A stretch of 64,000 nucleotides of DNA from NCBI RefSeq assembly GCF_050948215.1, contig NW_027488855.1, positions 1 to 64,000 on the forward strand, in the 5' to 3' direction. Source of the DNA: Halictus rubicundus. Lineage: Eukaryota > Arthropoda > Insecta > Hymenoptera > Halictidae. The notes below the pieces were generated by a model. The model saw nothing but the letters and a program-made list of their open reading frames with translations. It made no database searches and was not told the DNA's origin. Shown here piece after piece: positions 1-11,933 of this stretch; position 1 is the first letter of the stretch, and each line of letters starts with the position of its first letter. The translations under genes were made by a program, and so were the position numbers.

Positions 1-298
1 GACCGACCAACAGCCTACAATGTAAGCAGATGGAGAATCCAACATTATTGGCAATTTATGCTTTTATGTTTTTAATCAGAACAATATTGTTAATACGAAT
101 GAGTTGTAGAGCTCATCCCGATCAAAATGAGTCTAAACACGACATCATTTGGACTGTCTTTAATGAGATTGTAATTTTTATCGTAACATTACGTATCAGT
201 GAAACTTGGTCGATTACACCCGAATTTGATCTCATTTTCATCAGGAAAATCCCCTCCATTCGCTCGTCACAATTTCATGAGGATATATTGCACAATCT
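1..298 (+). mobile_element. Right-hand end of a spacer (truncated by window): inverted-repeat element, left part
   Basis: This block matches 28153-28450 and 50909-51206, the right ends of the two complete spacers. Its first 39 bases (1-39) are an imperfect inverted repeat of 325-362; the shared core is TACAATGTAA followed by GATGGAGAATC. The two arms enclose about 285 bp, as in a small non-autonomous terminal-inverted-repeat element. A 92-codon frame (30-308, plus strand) fills the interior; it resembles no family I know and I treat it as incidental. This copy differs from the other two at a few bases, for example GAATTTGATCTC here against GAATTTCACCTC, and its end reads AATCTGAAAG where the others read AATCTAAAAG. 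The element superfamily is not recognised. Confidence 0.6.
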
Positions 299-475
299 GA
301 AAGTTTAAACTTTCATACGTGCGCGATTCTCCATCCGTTTACATTGTATGTCGTCTGTCGTCGCTGGGTCTTTGAAGCTCGGCACTCGGCAAAAGTTATT
401 CGAGCATTTATTTGAAGCCTTCGAATAAATGATACAGATGAAAGATGAAAAAATTTCTCGTAGTTTGAATAAATC

Positions 476-1625
476 CGCTTCGAATAAAAAAAAGTATCTT
501 TATTCGTCGGATAAATTCTCGTCGAATAAAATTATTTATTCGATACTCGTCGAATAAGGATACCTTTTTTATTCGAACCTTCGAATAACGAATAAAGATG
601 AAGTATCTTTTATTCGAATCGTTATTTAAATAATTTTTATCTAATAATGCCCAACTCTGGGCACACCAGAATGACTGGCATTCAAAAGGAGAGAATATCC
701 GTCTACGACACATATAATGTTGCACGGAGAAGCGGACAGCGAAACTAGAGAAGCGTCCTCCCCGAGGAGTGGGCCACACATTGTCGGCTATATCGGTGTG
801 AGACCAGAAGACCACTACTAATCCAATCACAAAACTTCTTTATTTTTCGTTATTTTTTTTTTTTTTAACTTTTACCAACATATTCGTGACATTTTTCTGA
901 TTAAAATGAAATCAAATATGATATAATTCCGACGATAATTGCTTGTGTAATGAACGATTGATGTTTCGGACGCGAAAAAGGACAGCGTATGGGAAAGAAA
1001 GAGCCGCGGAGAGTCGAAGCGTTCGGAAAAGATGAAAGACTGGCGTGAGCTCAGGCCTTTAAATAAAAAAATAAACTTTTTCATTATTAATTATTTTTCT
1101 ATCGGACTTTCACCAACATACTCGTGGCATTTTTCTAAGGAAAACGGTACCAAATATGACAAAATTCCGATGATATTTACTTGTGTAATGAACGACGGAA
1201 GTTTCGGACGCAAAGAAGGACAGCATATGAAAAGAAAGAGACGCGGCGAGTCCTTCCCGTCTCGAGTTCGACAGCTTGGTTTTCGCCGCGGACAAATAGA
1301 TGTGGTTACTAATGTATATGTATTGACAATTACTCACAGAAAGTTAAATTTAACAATACAATTAATGATTATACATAAAGTTTATTGCTGATAAAATATA
1401 AAGAATATTAAATGTAAAGAAACAATTCTATAAGGTATAAAAAATAGCAATCAATACAATTATAATTAAAACTTAAAATGACAGACACTTTTCAAAACTT
1501 TTATCTCTACCTCTATGTTAGGGATACAGAAGCTGAAAATTTCATCGAAATCGGTTGACGGAGAAAAAAACAACGTGCATTGCAAGATATAAGAATCTGT
1601 GTATCTGTGTGTCTGTACAAATAGC
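476..1625 (+). repeat. Long-unit-specific segment (1150 bp) of U1
   Basis: It is present in long units and absent from short ones. Short units read GAATAAATC-A-AATAATACTGCC, so the segment is missing there with one extra A at the join and almost no microhomology. Left to right it contains many TTCGAATAA-type motifs, the right terminus of a hAT-like element ending at 659 (GCCCAACTCTG), a 238-bp diverged tandem duplication (874-1258), an AT-rich stretch, and a tail with the motif ATTTCATCGAAATCGGTTGA near 1540-1558. Frames of 140, 70 and 75 codons on the minus strand and 119 codons on the plus strand occur here. None resembles a known protein, and the 140-codon frame mostly translates the TTCGAATAA motifs. 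Confidence 0.85.
874..1258 (-). repeat. Diverged 238-bp tandem duplication inside the long segment
   Basis: The block beginning ACCAACATATTCGTG (874) is repeated at 1112 as ACCAACATACTCGTG. Over about 140 bp the two copies align without gaps at roughly 80 percent identity by eye. On the minus strand both copies stay open and translate to related peptides sharing LSFFASETS, VHYTS and RKM motifs, with conservative changes (I/V, N/K, R/H, Y/F). In the plus strand only the second copy is open over this stretch, as part of the 119-codon frame at 1032-1391. Equivalent duplications lie in the other long units near 14612, 22053, 29027, 34354, 51783 and 57113. No family is recognised. Confidence 0.7.
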
Positions 1626-2264
1626 AATAATACTGCCACCAAATAGCTTTATATGGATAAGATCCGTCGAAAGTTAGTTTCATTACATAACACTTTTATT
1701 TCGTTACTACCTTTACTTGAATAATTGCAGTCCAGCATTAGAAGTGGTATTATCGGTTAAATAAGTAAAAAAATAATTTTCTGTGTTTGTTACTACGGAT
1801 CACAATAAGAACGATTGAATTTTGTCATTACTTGAATATTGTATTTATTCTTTTTTTTTTTTATTCTATAACTATTACAGAATATATTTTGTTGAATAAT
1901 CATTATTTTATAAATATCGCAATAAGTTCCAAATTAATTAATTTCACCTATAAACTATCGATTATAAAATAATGATTACAATGGTGAATAATATGGAAAA
2001 TAAGAAGGCAATAATAGTGTAATGAAATTATACAATAAAAAAATAATTATTCTCATTCTACGCATTATCCGTTTATTTATTGCCTATGTCACTGACGTTT
2101 CTTCCGTAATTCACGAGCAAATGTTCTATTTAGGTAGCGAGCGCGGCATGTTTAGCGATGTTGGTATTTGAGATCAGTGATAGTTCCACTTTCTTAGTTC
2201 CACAACCGACGAGAGTATCTCGACATTGGGGCCGTTACCGACCGATCCCAGCACCCACCTGGCA

Positions 2265-2395
2265 CTAGGCCTGCAGCCAAGCTCGCATATGCGAGCCGAG
2301 CTCGGGTCCAGTCGAGCCGGGACTCGCTTTTCGAGTCGAGTCGAGTACTCGCATGATGCGAGCTGCTCGCAACGAAGCGAACGGCTCGAAATAAA
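2265..2395. repeat. CG-rich palindrome cluster in the unit (U1 copy)
   Basis: A ~130 bp islet of high GC sits in an otherwise AT-rich unit. It contains the perfect palindrome GCTCGCATATGCGAGC (2281-2296), CGAGCTCG, CGAGTACTCG and several ATGCGAG/CTCGCAT pairs, so it can fold into multiple hairpins and is dense in TCGA and CpG. Every unit carries it. In U10 the long palindrome is broken by CACATG in place of CATATG (near 23464). A short plus-strand frame of 61 codons runs through it but is low-complexity and not credible as a gene. Confidence 0.75.
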
Positions 2396-2709
2396 ATCAG
2401 GCGTAAAATGACATGATGCGAGTTACAGCAGGAAGATCAGCACATTGATATTATCAAGCATTTTAGTATATTGACAATGCTAAATGTTTGCGATGTTTTA
2501 TTATATATTTTGATAGTGAAATGTTGATTCAGAATTTGTATAACCCTTATTGAAAATAATTATGCAATAACAACTATTTCCTAGATTTATGTAAATAACT
2601 AGATGTGATCTGTAAAGAACGGTATTTTATATATTCCTTTATATTATACTCCGGTTCACTGTACAGTCGTAAAAATGTGTTGTCGCAAAATTGTTTATAA
2701 TGTTGAAAA

Positions 2710-2910
2710 TTAACGTGAAACCAAGTTGGAAGTTGGAAGTTCCAACAGCCTGTCATTCGGTACTGTGCAAGTATAGGTGATAAGATTTAAAAGGGCATAG
2801 CCGATTAAGATGGTCAAAACAATTGGAACCGCAAAAAGATTCCATTTCAAACAGTATTGATTTCTTGATTTTCTGGAAATGACAGACGTAGAGTTCAAAA
2901 TTCTTTTCAC
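2710..2910 (-). other. Recurrent 66-codon open frame with a hydrophobic segment (U1 copy)
   Basis: A minus-strand frame of 66 codons is open in all 22 units. Residues of about 25-45 form a hydrophobic stretch (LFAVPIVLTILIGYALLNLI) long enough for one membrane helix, preceded by a basic N-terminus. Variants seen are N6K in U8, U12 and U20, and K2R in U5. I do not recognise the peptide. Retention in every copy is expected in a recently homogenised array and is not evidence of selection. It could be a fragment of a former gene or transposon protein; most likely it is not expressed. Confidence 0.15.
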
Positions 2911-3100
2911 GGAATCTTACCAATTTTCACAAGCAATTTCATATCTGGCGGAAATCGTAGACGAACACAATAATATAAATATTCATTGCCTAATCAATGT
3001 TACTTCAATATTTTTAAAACATTAAAAAAATATTGTTAAAATCACATGAATAAATAATATAAGAAATTGAAAAAATAAAGATGATGTATGGGAAAAAACA

Positions 3101-3162
3101 TTTACCACCGACGGGATAAGAACCCCAGCGTATCCGCTCCTTAGTTCGACACACGTCCGGCG
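3101..3162 (-). other. tRNA/SINE-like fragment (U1 copy)
   Basis: On the minus strand this reads as a tRNA-like right half: a spaced GAGCGGATACGC arm followed by GGGGTTCTTATCCC, which matches the RNA polymerase III B-box consensus GGTTCGANTCC at most positions. I cannot find a convincing A box or a complete cloverleaf, so it is at most a remnant of a tRNA-derived SINE. It recurs in every unit. U2, U7, U14 and U17 have a 2-base deletion here (GACACGTCC instead of GACACACGTCC). Confidence 0.3.
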
Positions 3163-3526
3163 ATGTTACAAAACTTTACGAACATTCTGGTATATATCAC
3201 ACAAAATACAATTTATTCTTTCTCTAAAATCACATTTCTTAGGTCAAAGAATTACTTGTTTCAATTTAATAATGCTAAAAATTACTTAATATATAGCTGC
3301 GATAAAACCAACAAGTGTAACTTTCCTCCTAATAGCAAAAACGTCGAAAAAATTCGGTTTTTATTGTTTTTTGACGATGATGTCCCACAACAAAAAATCT
3401 AAAAAAAATTGACGACACTGCCTGTTATAGTACTTTAACAAGGAACTAAACAGTAGAATAGCATTTTTCCGATTTTTTGGAGGTTTTTCATTTTTTTTAC
3501 GACCACAGTTTGTAACAAAAAAATCA

Positions 3527-5628
3527 GAAAGTTTAAACTTTCATACGTGCGCGATTCTCCATCCGTTTACATTGTATGTCGTCTGTCGTCGCTGGGTCTT
3601 TGAAGCTCGGCACTCGGCAAAAGTTATTCGAGCATTTATTTGAAGCCTTCGAATAAATGATACAGATGAAAGATGAAAAAATTTCTCGTAGTTTGAATAA
3701 ATCAAATAATACTGCCACCAAATAGCTTTATATGGATAAGATCCGTCGAAAGTTAGTTTCATTACATAACACTTTTATTTCGTTACTACCTTTACTTGAA
3801 TAATTGCAGTCCAGCATTAGAAGTGGTATTATCGGTTAAATAAGTAAAAAAAAATAATTTTCTGTGTTTGTTACTACGGATCACAATAAGAACGATTGAA
3901 TTTTGTCATTACTTGAATATTGTATTTATTCTTTTTTTTTTCATTCTATAACTATTACAGAATATATTTTGTTGAATAATCATTATTTTATAAATATCGC
4001 AATAAGTTCCAAATTAATTAATTACACCTATAAACTATCGATTATAAAACAATGATTACAATGGTGAATAATATGGAAAATAAGAAGGCAATAATAGTGT
4101 AATGAAATTATACAATAAAAAATAATTATTTTCATTCTACGCATTATCCGTTTATTTATTGCCTATGTCACTGACGTTTCTTCCGTAATTCACGAGCAAA
4201 TGTTCTATTTAGGTAGCGAGCGCGGCATGTTTAGCGATGTTGGTATTTGAGATCAGTGATAGTTCCACTTTCTTAGTTCCACAACCGACGAGAGTATCTC
4301 GACATTGGGGCCGTTACCGACCGATCCCAGCACCCACCTGGCACTAGGCCTGCAGCCAAGCTCGCATATGCGAGCCGAGCTCGGGTCCAGTCGAGCCGGG
4401 ACTCGCTTTTCGAGTCGAGTCGAGTACTCGCACGATGCGAGCTGCTCGCAACGAAGCGAACGGCTCGAAATAAAATCAGGCGTAAAATGACATGATGCGA
4501 GTTACAGCAGGAAGATCAGCACATTGATATTATCAAGCATTTTAGTATATTGACAATGCTAAATGTTTGCGATGTTTTATTATATATTTTGATAGTGAAA
4601 TGTTGATTCAGAATTTGTATAACCCTTATTGAAAATAATTATGCAATAACAACTATTTAGATTTATGTAAATAACTAGATGTGATCTGTAAAGAACGGTA
4701 TTTTATATATTCCTTTATATTATACTCCGGGGTTCAGTGTACAGTCGTAAAAATGTGTTGTCGCAAAATTGTTTATAATGTTGAAAATTAACGTGAAACC
4801 AAGTTGGAAGTTGGAAGTTCCAACAGCCTGTCATTCGGTACTGTGCAAGTATAGGTGATAAGATTTAAAAGGGCATAGCCGATTAAGATGGTCAAAACAA
4901 TTGGAACCGCAAAAAGATTCCATTTCAAACAGTATTGATTTCTTGATTTTCTGGAAATGACAGACGTAGAGTTCAAAATTCTTTTCACGGAATCTTACCA
5001 ATTTTCACAAGCAATTTCATATCTGGCGGAAATCGTAGACGAACACAATAATATAAATATTCATTGCCTAATCAATGTTACTTCAATATTTTTAAAACAT
5101 TAAAAAAATATTGTTAAAATCACATGAATAAATAATATAAGAAATTGAAAAAATAAAGATGATGTATGGGAAAAAACATTTACCACCGACGGGATAAGAA
5201 CCCCAGCGTATCCGCTCCTTAGTTCGACACGTCCGGCGATGTTACAAAACTTTACGAACATTCTGGTATATATCACACAAAATACAATTTATTCTTTCTC
5301 TTAAATCACATTTCTTAGGTCAAAGAATTACTTGTTTCAATTTAATAATGCTAAAAATTACTTAATATATAGCTGCGATAAAACCAACAAGTGTAACTTT
5401 CCTCCTAATAGCAAAAACGTCGAAAAAATTCGGTTTTTATTGTTTTTTGACGATGATGTCCCACAACAAAAAATCTAAAAAAAATTGACGACACTGCCTG
5501 TTATAGTACTTTAACAAGGAACTAAACAGTAGAATAGCATGTTTTCAAATTTTTGAGAAATCTGCATTTTTCCGATTTTTTGGAGGTTTTTCATTTTTTT
5601 ACGACCACAGTTTGTAACAAAAAAATCA
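3527..5628 (+). repeat. Tandem repeat unit U2 (short form, 2102 bp)
   Basis: This unit lacks the 1.15 kb long segment. Diagnostic variants: CTATTTAG (no CCTAG), CCGGGGTTCAGTG near 4730, GACACGTCC near 5226, TCTCTTAAATC, and the full 27-bp segment GCATGTTTTC. The 27-bp segment is flanked by GCAT repeats. The variant pattern matches U14 and U17. Confidence 0.92.
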
Positions 5629-7730
5629 GAAAGTTTAAACTTTCATACGTGCGCGATTCTCCATCCGTTTACATTGTATGTCGTCTGTCGTCGCTGGGTC
5701 TTTGAAGCTCGGCACTCGGCAAAAGTTATTCGAGCATTTATTTGAAGCCTTCGAATAAATGATACAGATGAAAGATGAAAAAATTTCTCGTAGTTTGAAT
5801 AAATCAAATAATACTGCCCACCAAATAGCTTTATATGGATAAGATCCGTCGAAAGTTAGTTTCATTACATAACACTTTTATTTCGTTACTACCTTTACTT
5901 GAATAATTGCAGTCCAGCATTAGAAGTGGTATTATCGGTTAAATAAGTAAAAAAATAATTTTCTGTGTTTGTTACTACGGATCACAATAAGAACGATTGA
6001 ATTTTGTCATTACTTGAATATTGTATTTATTCTTTTTGTTTATTCTATAACTATTACAGAATATATTTTGTTGAATAATCATTATTTTATAAATATCGCA
6101 ATAAGTTCCAAATTAATTAATTTCACCTATAAACTATCGATTATAAAACAATGATTACAATGGTGCACAATATGGAAAATAAGAAGGCAATAATAGTGTA
6201 ATGAAATTATACAATAAAAAATAATTATTCTCATTCTACGCATTATCCGTTTATTTATTGCCTATGTCACTGACGTTTCTTCCGTAATTCACGAGCAAAT
6301 GTTCTATTTAGGTAGCGAGCGCGGCATGTTTAGCGATGTTGGTATTTGAGATCAGTGATAGTTCCAGTTTCTTAGTTCCACAACCGACGAGAGTATCTCG
6401 ACATTGGGGCCGTTACCGACCGATCCCAGCACCCACCTGGCACTAGGCCTGCAGCCAAGCTCGCATATGCGAGCCGAGCTCGGGTCCAGTCGAGCCGGGA
6501 CTCGCTTTTCGAGTCGAGTCGAGTACTCGCACGATGCGAGCTGCTCGCAACGAAGCGAACGGCTCGAAATAAAATCAGGCGTAAAATGACATGATGCGAG
6601 TTACAGCAGGAAGATCAGCACATTGATATTATCAAGCATTTTAGTATATTGACAATGCTAAATGTTTGCGATGTTTTATTATATATTTTGATAGTGAAAT
6701 GTTGATTCAGAATTTGTATAACCCTTATTGAAAATAATTATGCAATAACAACAATTTAGATTTATGTAAATAACTAGATGTGATCTGTAAAGAACGGTAT
6801 TTTATATATTCCTTTACATTATACTCCGGTTCACTGTACAGTCGTAAAAATGTGTTGTCGCAAAATTGTTTATAATGTTGAAAATTAACGTGAAACCAAG
6901 TTGGAAGTTGGAAGTTCCAACAGCCTGTCATTCGGTACTGTGCAAGTATAGGTGATAAGATTTAAAAGGGCATAGCCGATTAAGATGGTCAAAACAATTG
7001 GAACCGCAAAAAGATTCCATTTCAAACAGTATTGATTTCTTGATTTTCTGGAAATGACAGACGTAGAGTTCAAAATTCTTTTCACGGAATCTTACCAATT
7101 TTCACAAGCAATTTCATATCTGGCGGAAATCGTAGACGAACACAATAATATAAATATTCATTGCCTAATCAATGTTACTTCAATATTTTTAAAACATTAA
7201 AAAAATATTGTTAAAATCACATGAATAAATAATATAAGAAATTGAAAAAATAAAGATGATGTATGGGAAAAAACATTTACCACCGACGGGATAAGAACCC
7301 CAGCGTATCCGCTCCTTAGTTCGACACACGTCCGGCGATGTTACAAAACTTTACGAACATTCTGGTATATATCACACAAAATACAATTTATTCTTTCTCT
7401 TAAATCACATTTCTTAGGTCAAAGAATTACTTGTTTCAATTTAATAATGCTAAAAATTACTTAATATATAGCTGCGATAAAACCAACAAGTGTAACTTTC
7501 CTCCTAATAGCAAAAACGTCGAAAAAATTCGGTTTTTATTGTTTTTTGACGATGATGTCCCACAACAAAAAATCTAAAAAAAATTGACGACACTGCCTGT
7601 TATAGTACTTTAACAAGGAACTAAACAGTAGAATAGCATGTTTTCAAATTTTTGAGAAATCTGCATTTTTCCGATTTTTTGGAGGTTTTTCATTTTTTGT
7701 TTACGACCACAGTTTGTAACAAAAAAATCT
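5629..7730 (+). repeat. Tandem repeat unit U3 (short form, 2102 bp)
   Basis: Diagnostic variants: CTGCCCACC near 5815, CTTTTTGTTTATTC near 6033, GGTGCACAAT near 6162, AGTTCCAGTTTC near 6360, ACAATTTAG near 6752, CCTTTACATT near 6812. It is near-identical to U4, U5, U6 and U15, forming a homogenised short-unit subfamily. Confidence 0.92.
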
Positions 7731-9833
7731 GAAAGTTTAAACTTTCATACCTGCGCGATTCTCCATCCGTTTACATTGTATGTCGTCTTGTCGTCGCTGG
7801 GTCTTTGAAGCTCGGCACTCGGCAAAAGTTATTCGAGCATTTATTTGAAGCCTTCGAATAAATGATACAGATGAAAGATGAAAAAATTTCTCGTAGTTTG
7901 AATAAATCAAATAATACTGCCCACCAAATAGCTTTATATGGATAAGATCCGTCGAAAGTTAGTTTCATTACATAACACTTTTATTTCGTTACTACCTTTA
8001 CTTGAATAATTGCAGTCCAGCATTAGAAGTGGTATTATCGGTTAAATAAGTAAAAAAATAATTTTCTGTGTTTGTTACTACGGATCACAATAAGAACGAT
8101 TGAATTTTGTCATTACTTGAATATTGTATTTATTCTTTTTGTTTATTCTATAACTATTACAGAATATATTTTGTTGAATAATCATTATTTTATAAATATC
8201 GCAATAAGTTCCAAATTAATTAATTTCACCTATAAACTATCGATTATAAAACAATGATTACAATGGTGCACAATATGGAAAATAAGAAGGCAATAATAGT
8301 GTAATGAAATTATACAATAAAAAATAATTATTCTCATTCTACGCATTATCCGTTTATTTATTGCCTATGTCACTGACGTTTCTTCCGTAATTCACGAGCA
8401 AATGTTCTATTTAGGTAGCGAGCGCGGCATGTTTAGCGATGTTGGTATTTGAGATCAGTGATAGTTCCAGTTTCTTAGTTCCACAACCGACGAGAGTATC
8501 TCGACATTGGGGCCGTTACCGACCGATCCCAGCACCCACCTGGCACTAGGCCTGCAGCCAAGCTCGCATATGCGAGCCGAGCTCGGGTCCAGTCGAGCCG
8601 GGACTCGCTTTTCGAGTCGAGTCGAGTACTCGCACGATGCGAGCTGCTCGCAACGAAGCGAACGGCTCGAAATAAAATCAGGCGTAAAATGACATGATGC
8701 GAGTTACAGCAGGAAGATCAGCACATTGATATTATCAAGCATTTTAGTATATTGACAATGCTAAATGTTTGCGATGTTTTATTATATATTTTGATAGTGA
8801 AATGTTGATTCAGAATTTGTATAACCCTTATTGAAAATAATTATGCAATAACAACAATTTAGATTTATGTAAATAACTAGATGTGATCTGTAAAGAACGG
8901 TATTTTATATATTCCTTTACATTATACTCCGGTTCACTGTACAGTCGTAAAAATGTGTTGTCGCAAAATTGTTTATAATGTTGAAAATTAACGTGAAACC
9001 AAGTTGGAAGTTGGAAGTTCCAACAGCCTGTCATTCGGTACTGTGCAAGTATAGGTGATAAGATTTAAAAGGGCATAGCCGATTAAGATGGTCAAAACAA
9101 TTGGAACCGCAAAAAGATTCCATTTCAAACAGTATTGATTTCTTGATTTTCTGGAAATGACAGACGTAGAGTTCAAAATTCTTTTCACGGAATCTTACCA
9201 ATTTTCACAAGCAATTTCATATCTGGCGGAAATCGTAGACGAACACAATAATATAAATATTCATTGCCTAATCAATGTTACTTCAATATTTTTAAAACAT
9301 TAAAAAAATATTGTTAAAATCACATGAATAAATAATATAAGAAATTGAAAAAATAAAGATGATGTATGGGAAAAAACATTTACCACCGACGGGATAAGAA
9401 CCCCAGCGTATCCGCTCCTTAGTTCGACACACGTCCGGCGATGTTACAAAACTTTACGAACATTCTGGTATATATCACACAAAATACAATTTATTCTTTC
9501 TCTTAAATCACATTTCTTAGGTCAAAGAATTACTTGTTTCAATTTAATAATGCTAAAAATTACTTAATATATAGCTGCGATAAAACCAACAAGTGTAACT
9601 TTCCTCCTAATAGCAAAAACGTCGAAAAAATTCGGTTTTTATTGTTTTTTGACGATGATGTCCCACAACAAAAAATCTAAAAAAAATTGACGACACTGCC
9701 TGTTATAGTACTTTAACAAGGAACTAAACAGTAGAATAGCATGTTTTCAAATTTTTGAGAAATCTGCATTTTTCCGATTTTTTGGAGGTTTTTCATTTTT
9801 TGTTTACGACCACAGTTTGTAACAAAAAAATCT
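7731..9833 (+). repeat. Tandem repeat unit U4 (short form, 2103 bp)
   Basis: Its head reads TTCATACCTGCG and GTCGTCTTGTCGTCG, a variant pair seen wherever the previous unit ends AATCTGAAAG. The body is of the U3 subfamily (GTTTATTC, GCACAAT, ACAATTTAG). The first half of U16 matches this unit. Confidence 0.92.
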
Positions 9834-11933
9834 GAAAGTTTAAACTTTCATACCTGCGCGATTCTCCATCCGTTTACATTGTATGTCGTCTTGTCGTCGC
9901 TGGGTCTTTGAAGCTCGGCACTCGGCAAAAGTTATTCGAGCATTTATTTGAAGCCTTCGAATAAATGATACAGATGAAAGATGAAAAAATTTCTCGTAGT
10001 TTGAATAAATCAAATAATACTGCCCACCAAATAGCTTTATATGGATAAGATCCGTCGAAAGTTAGTTTCATTACATAACACTTTTATTTCGTTACTACCT
10101 TTACTTGAATAATTGCAGTCCAGCATTAGAAGTGGTATTATCGGTTAAATAAGTAAAAAAATAATTTTCTGTGTTTGTTACTACGGATCACAATAAGAAC
10201 GATTGAATTTTGTCATTACTTGAATATTGTATTTATTCTTTTTGTTTATTCTATAACTATTACAGAATATATTTTGTTGAATAATCATTATTTTATAAAT
10301 ATCGCAATAAGTTCCAAATTAATTAATTTCACCTATAAACTATCGATTATAAAACAATGATTACAATGGTGCACAATATGGAAAATAAGAAGGCAATAAT
10401 AGTGTAATGAAATTATACAATAAAAAATAATTATTCTCATTCTACGCATTATCCGTTTATTTATTGCCTATGTCACTGACGTTTCTTCCGTAATTCACGA
10501 GCAAATGTTCTATTTAGGTAGCGAGCGCGGCATGTTTAGCGATGTTGGTATTTGAGATCAGTGATAGTTCCAGTTTCTTAGTTCCACAACCGACGAGAGT
10601 ATCTCGACATTGGGGCCGTTACCGACCGATCCCAGCACCCACCTGGCACTAGGCCTGCAGCCAAGCTCGCATATGCGAGCCGAGCTCGGGTCCAGTCGAG
10701 CCGGGACTCGCTTTTCGAGTCGAGTCGAGTACTCGCACGATGCGAGCTGCTCGCAACGAAGCGAACGGCTCGAAATAAAATCAGGCGTAAAATGACATGA
10801 TGCGAGTTACAGCAGGAAGATCAGCACATTGATATTATCAAGCATTTTAGTATATTGACAATGCTAAATGTTTGCGATGTTTTATTATATATTTTGATAG
10901 TGAAATGTTGATTCAGAATTTGTATAACCCTTATTGAAAATAATTATGCAATAACAACAATTTAGATTTATGTAAATAACTAGATGTGATCTGTAAAGAA
11001 CGGTATTTTATATATTCCTTTACATTATACTCCGGTTCACTGTACAGTCGTAAAAATGTGTTGTCGCAAAATTGTTTATAATGTTGAAAATTAACGTGAA
11101 ACCAAGTTGGAAGTTGGAAGTTCCAACAGCCTGTCATTCGGTACTGTGCAAGTATAGGTGATAAGATTTAAAAGGGCATAGCCGATTAAGATGGTCAAAA
11201 CAATTGGAACCGCAAAAAGATTCCATTTCAAACAGTATTGATTTCTTGATTTTCTGGAAATGACAGACGTAGAGTTCAAAATTCTTCTCACGGAATCTTA
11301 CCAATTTTCACAAGCAATTTCATATCTGGCGGAAATCGTAGACGAACACAATAATATAAATATTCATTGCCTAATCAATGTTACTTCAATATTTTTAAAA
11401 CATTAAAAAAATATTGTTAAAATCACATGAATAAATAATATAAGAAATTGAAAAAATAAAGATGATGTATGGGAAAAAACATTTACCACCGACGGGATAA
11501 GAACCCCAGCGTATCCGCTCCTTAGTTCGACACACGTCCGGCGATGTTACAAAACTTTACGAACATTCTGGTATATATCACACAAAATACAATTTATTCT
11601 TTCTCTTAAATCACATTTCTTAGGTCAAAGAATTACTTGTTTCAATTTAATAATGCTAAAAATTACTTAATATATAGCTGCGATAAAACCAACAAGTGTA
11701 ACTTTCCTCCTAATAGCAAAAACGTCGAAAAAATTCGGTTTTTATTGTTTTTTGACGATGATGTCCCACAACAAAAAATCTAAAAAAAATTGACGACACT
11801 GCCTGTTATAGTACTTTAACAAGGAACTAAACAGTAGAATAGCATGTTTTCAAATTTTTGAGAAATCTGCATTTTTCCGATTTTTTGGAGGTTTTTCATT
11901 TTTTTACGACCACAGTTTGTAACAAAAAAATCA
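9834..11933 (+). repeat. Tandem repeat unit U5 (short form, 2100 bp)
   Basis: It belongs to the U3 subfamily, with a private change TTCTTCTCACGG near 11286 (others TTCTTTTCACGG). Its right end reads CATTTTTTTACG and AATCAGAAAG, unlike U4, so it joins two end types. Confidence 0.92.

Larger units (their letters stand above)
299..3526 (+). repeat. Tandem repeat unit U1 (long form, 3228 bp)
   Basis: It starts at the palindrome GAAAGTTTAAACTTTC (299-314) and ends where the same palindrome recurs at 3527. It carries the 1.15 kb segment at 476-1625 that short units lack. Diagnostic variants: CTCGCATGATGCGAG in the CG-rich block, CTATTTCCTAG near 2577, TCTCTAAAATC near 3226, and the 27-bp deletion near 3463 (ATAGCATTTTTCC). 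By eye it is essentially the same as U13 and U21, which have the same length. The unit holds no convincing gene. Confidence 0.93.

Noticed and set aside
408..830. 140-codon minus-strand open frame, repeated in all seven long units
   Set aside because: Much of it translates TTCGAATAA-type motifs of the hAT-like subterminal region, giving FIRR/FIRS-like runs. It overlaps the element terminus and matches no known family. Repetition comes from array copying.
2226..2411. 61-codon plus-strand frame repeated in nearly every unit
   Set aside because: It translates the CG-rich palindrome cluster; U9 has lost its ATG without any other change, and no domain is visible.
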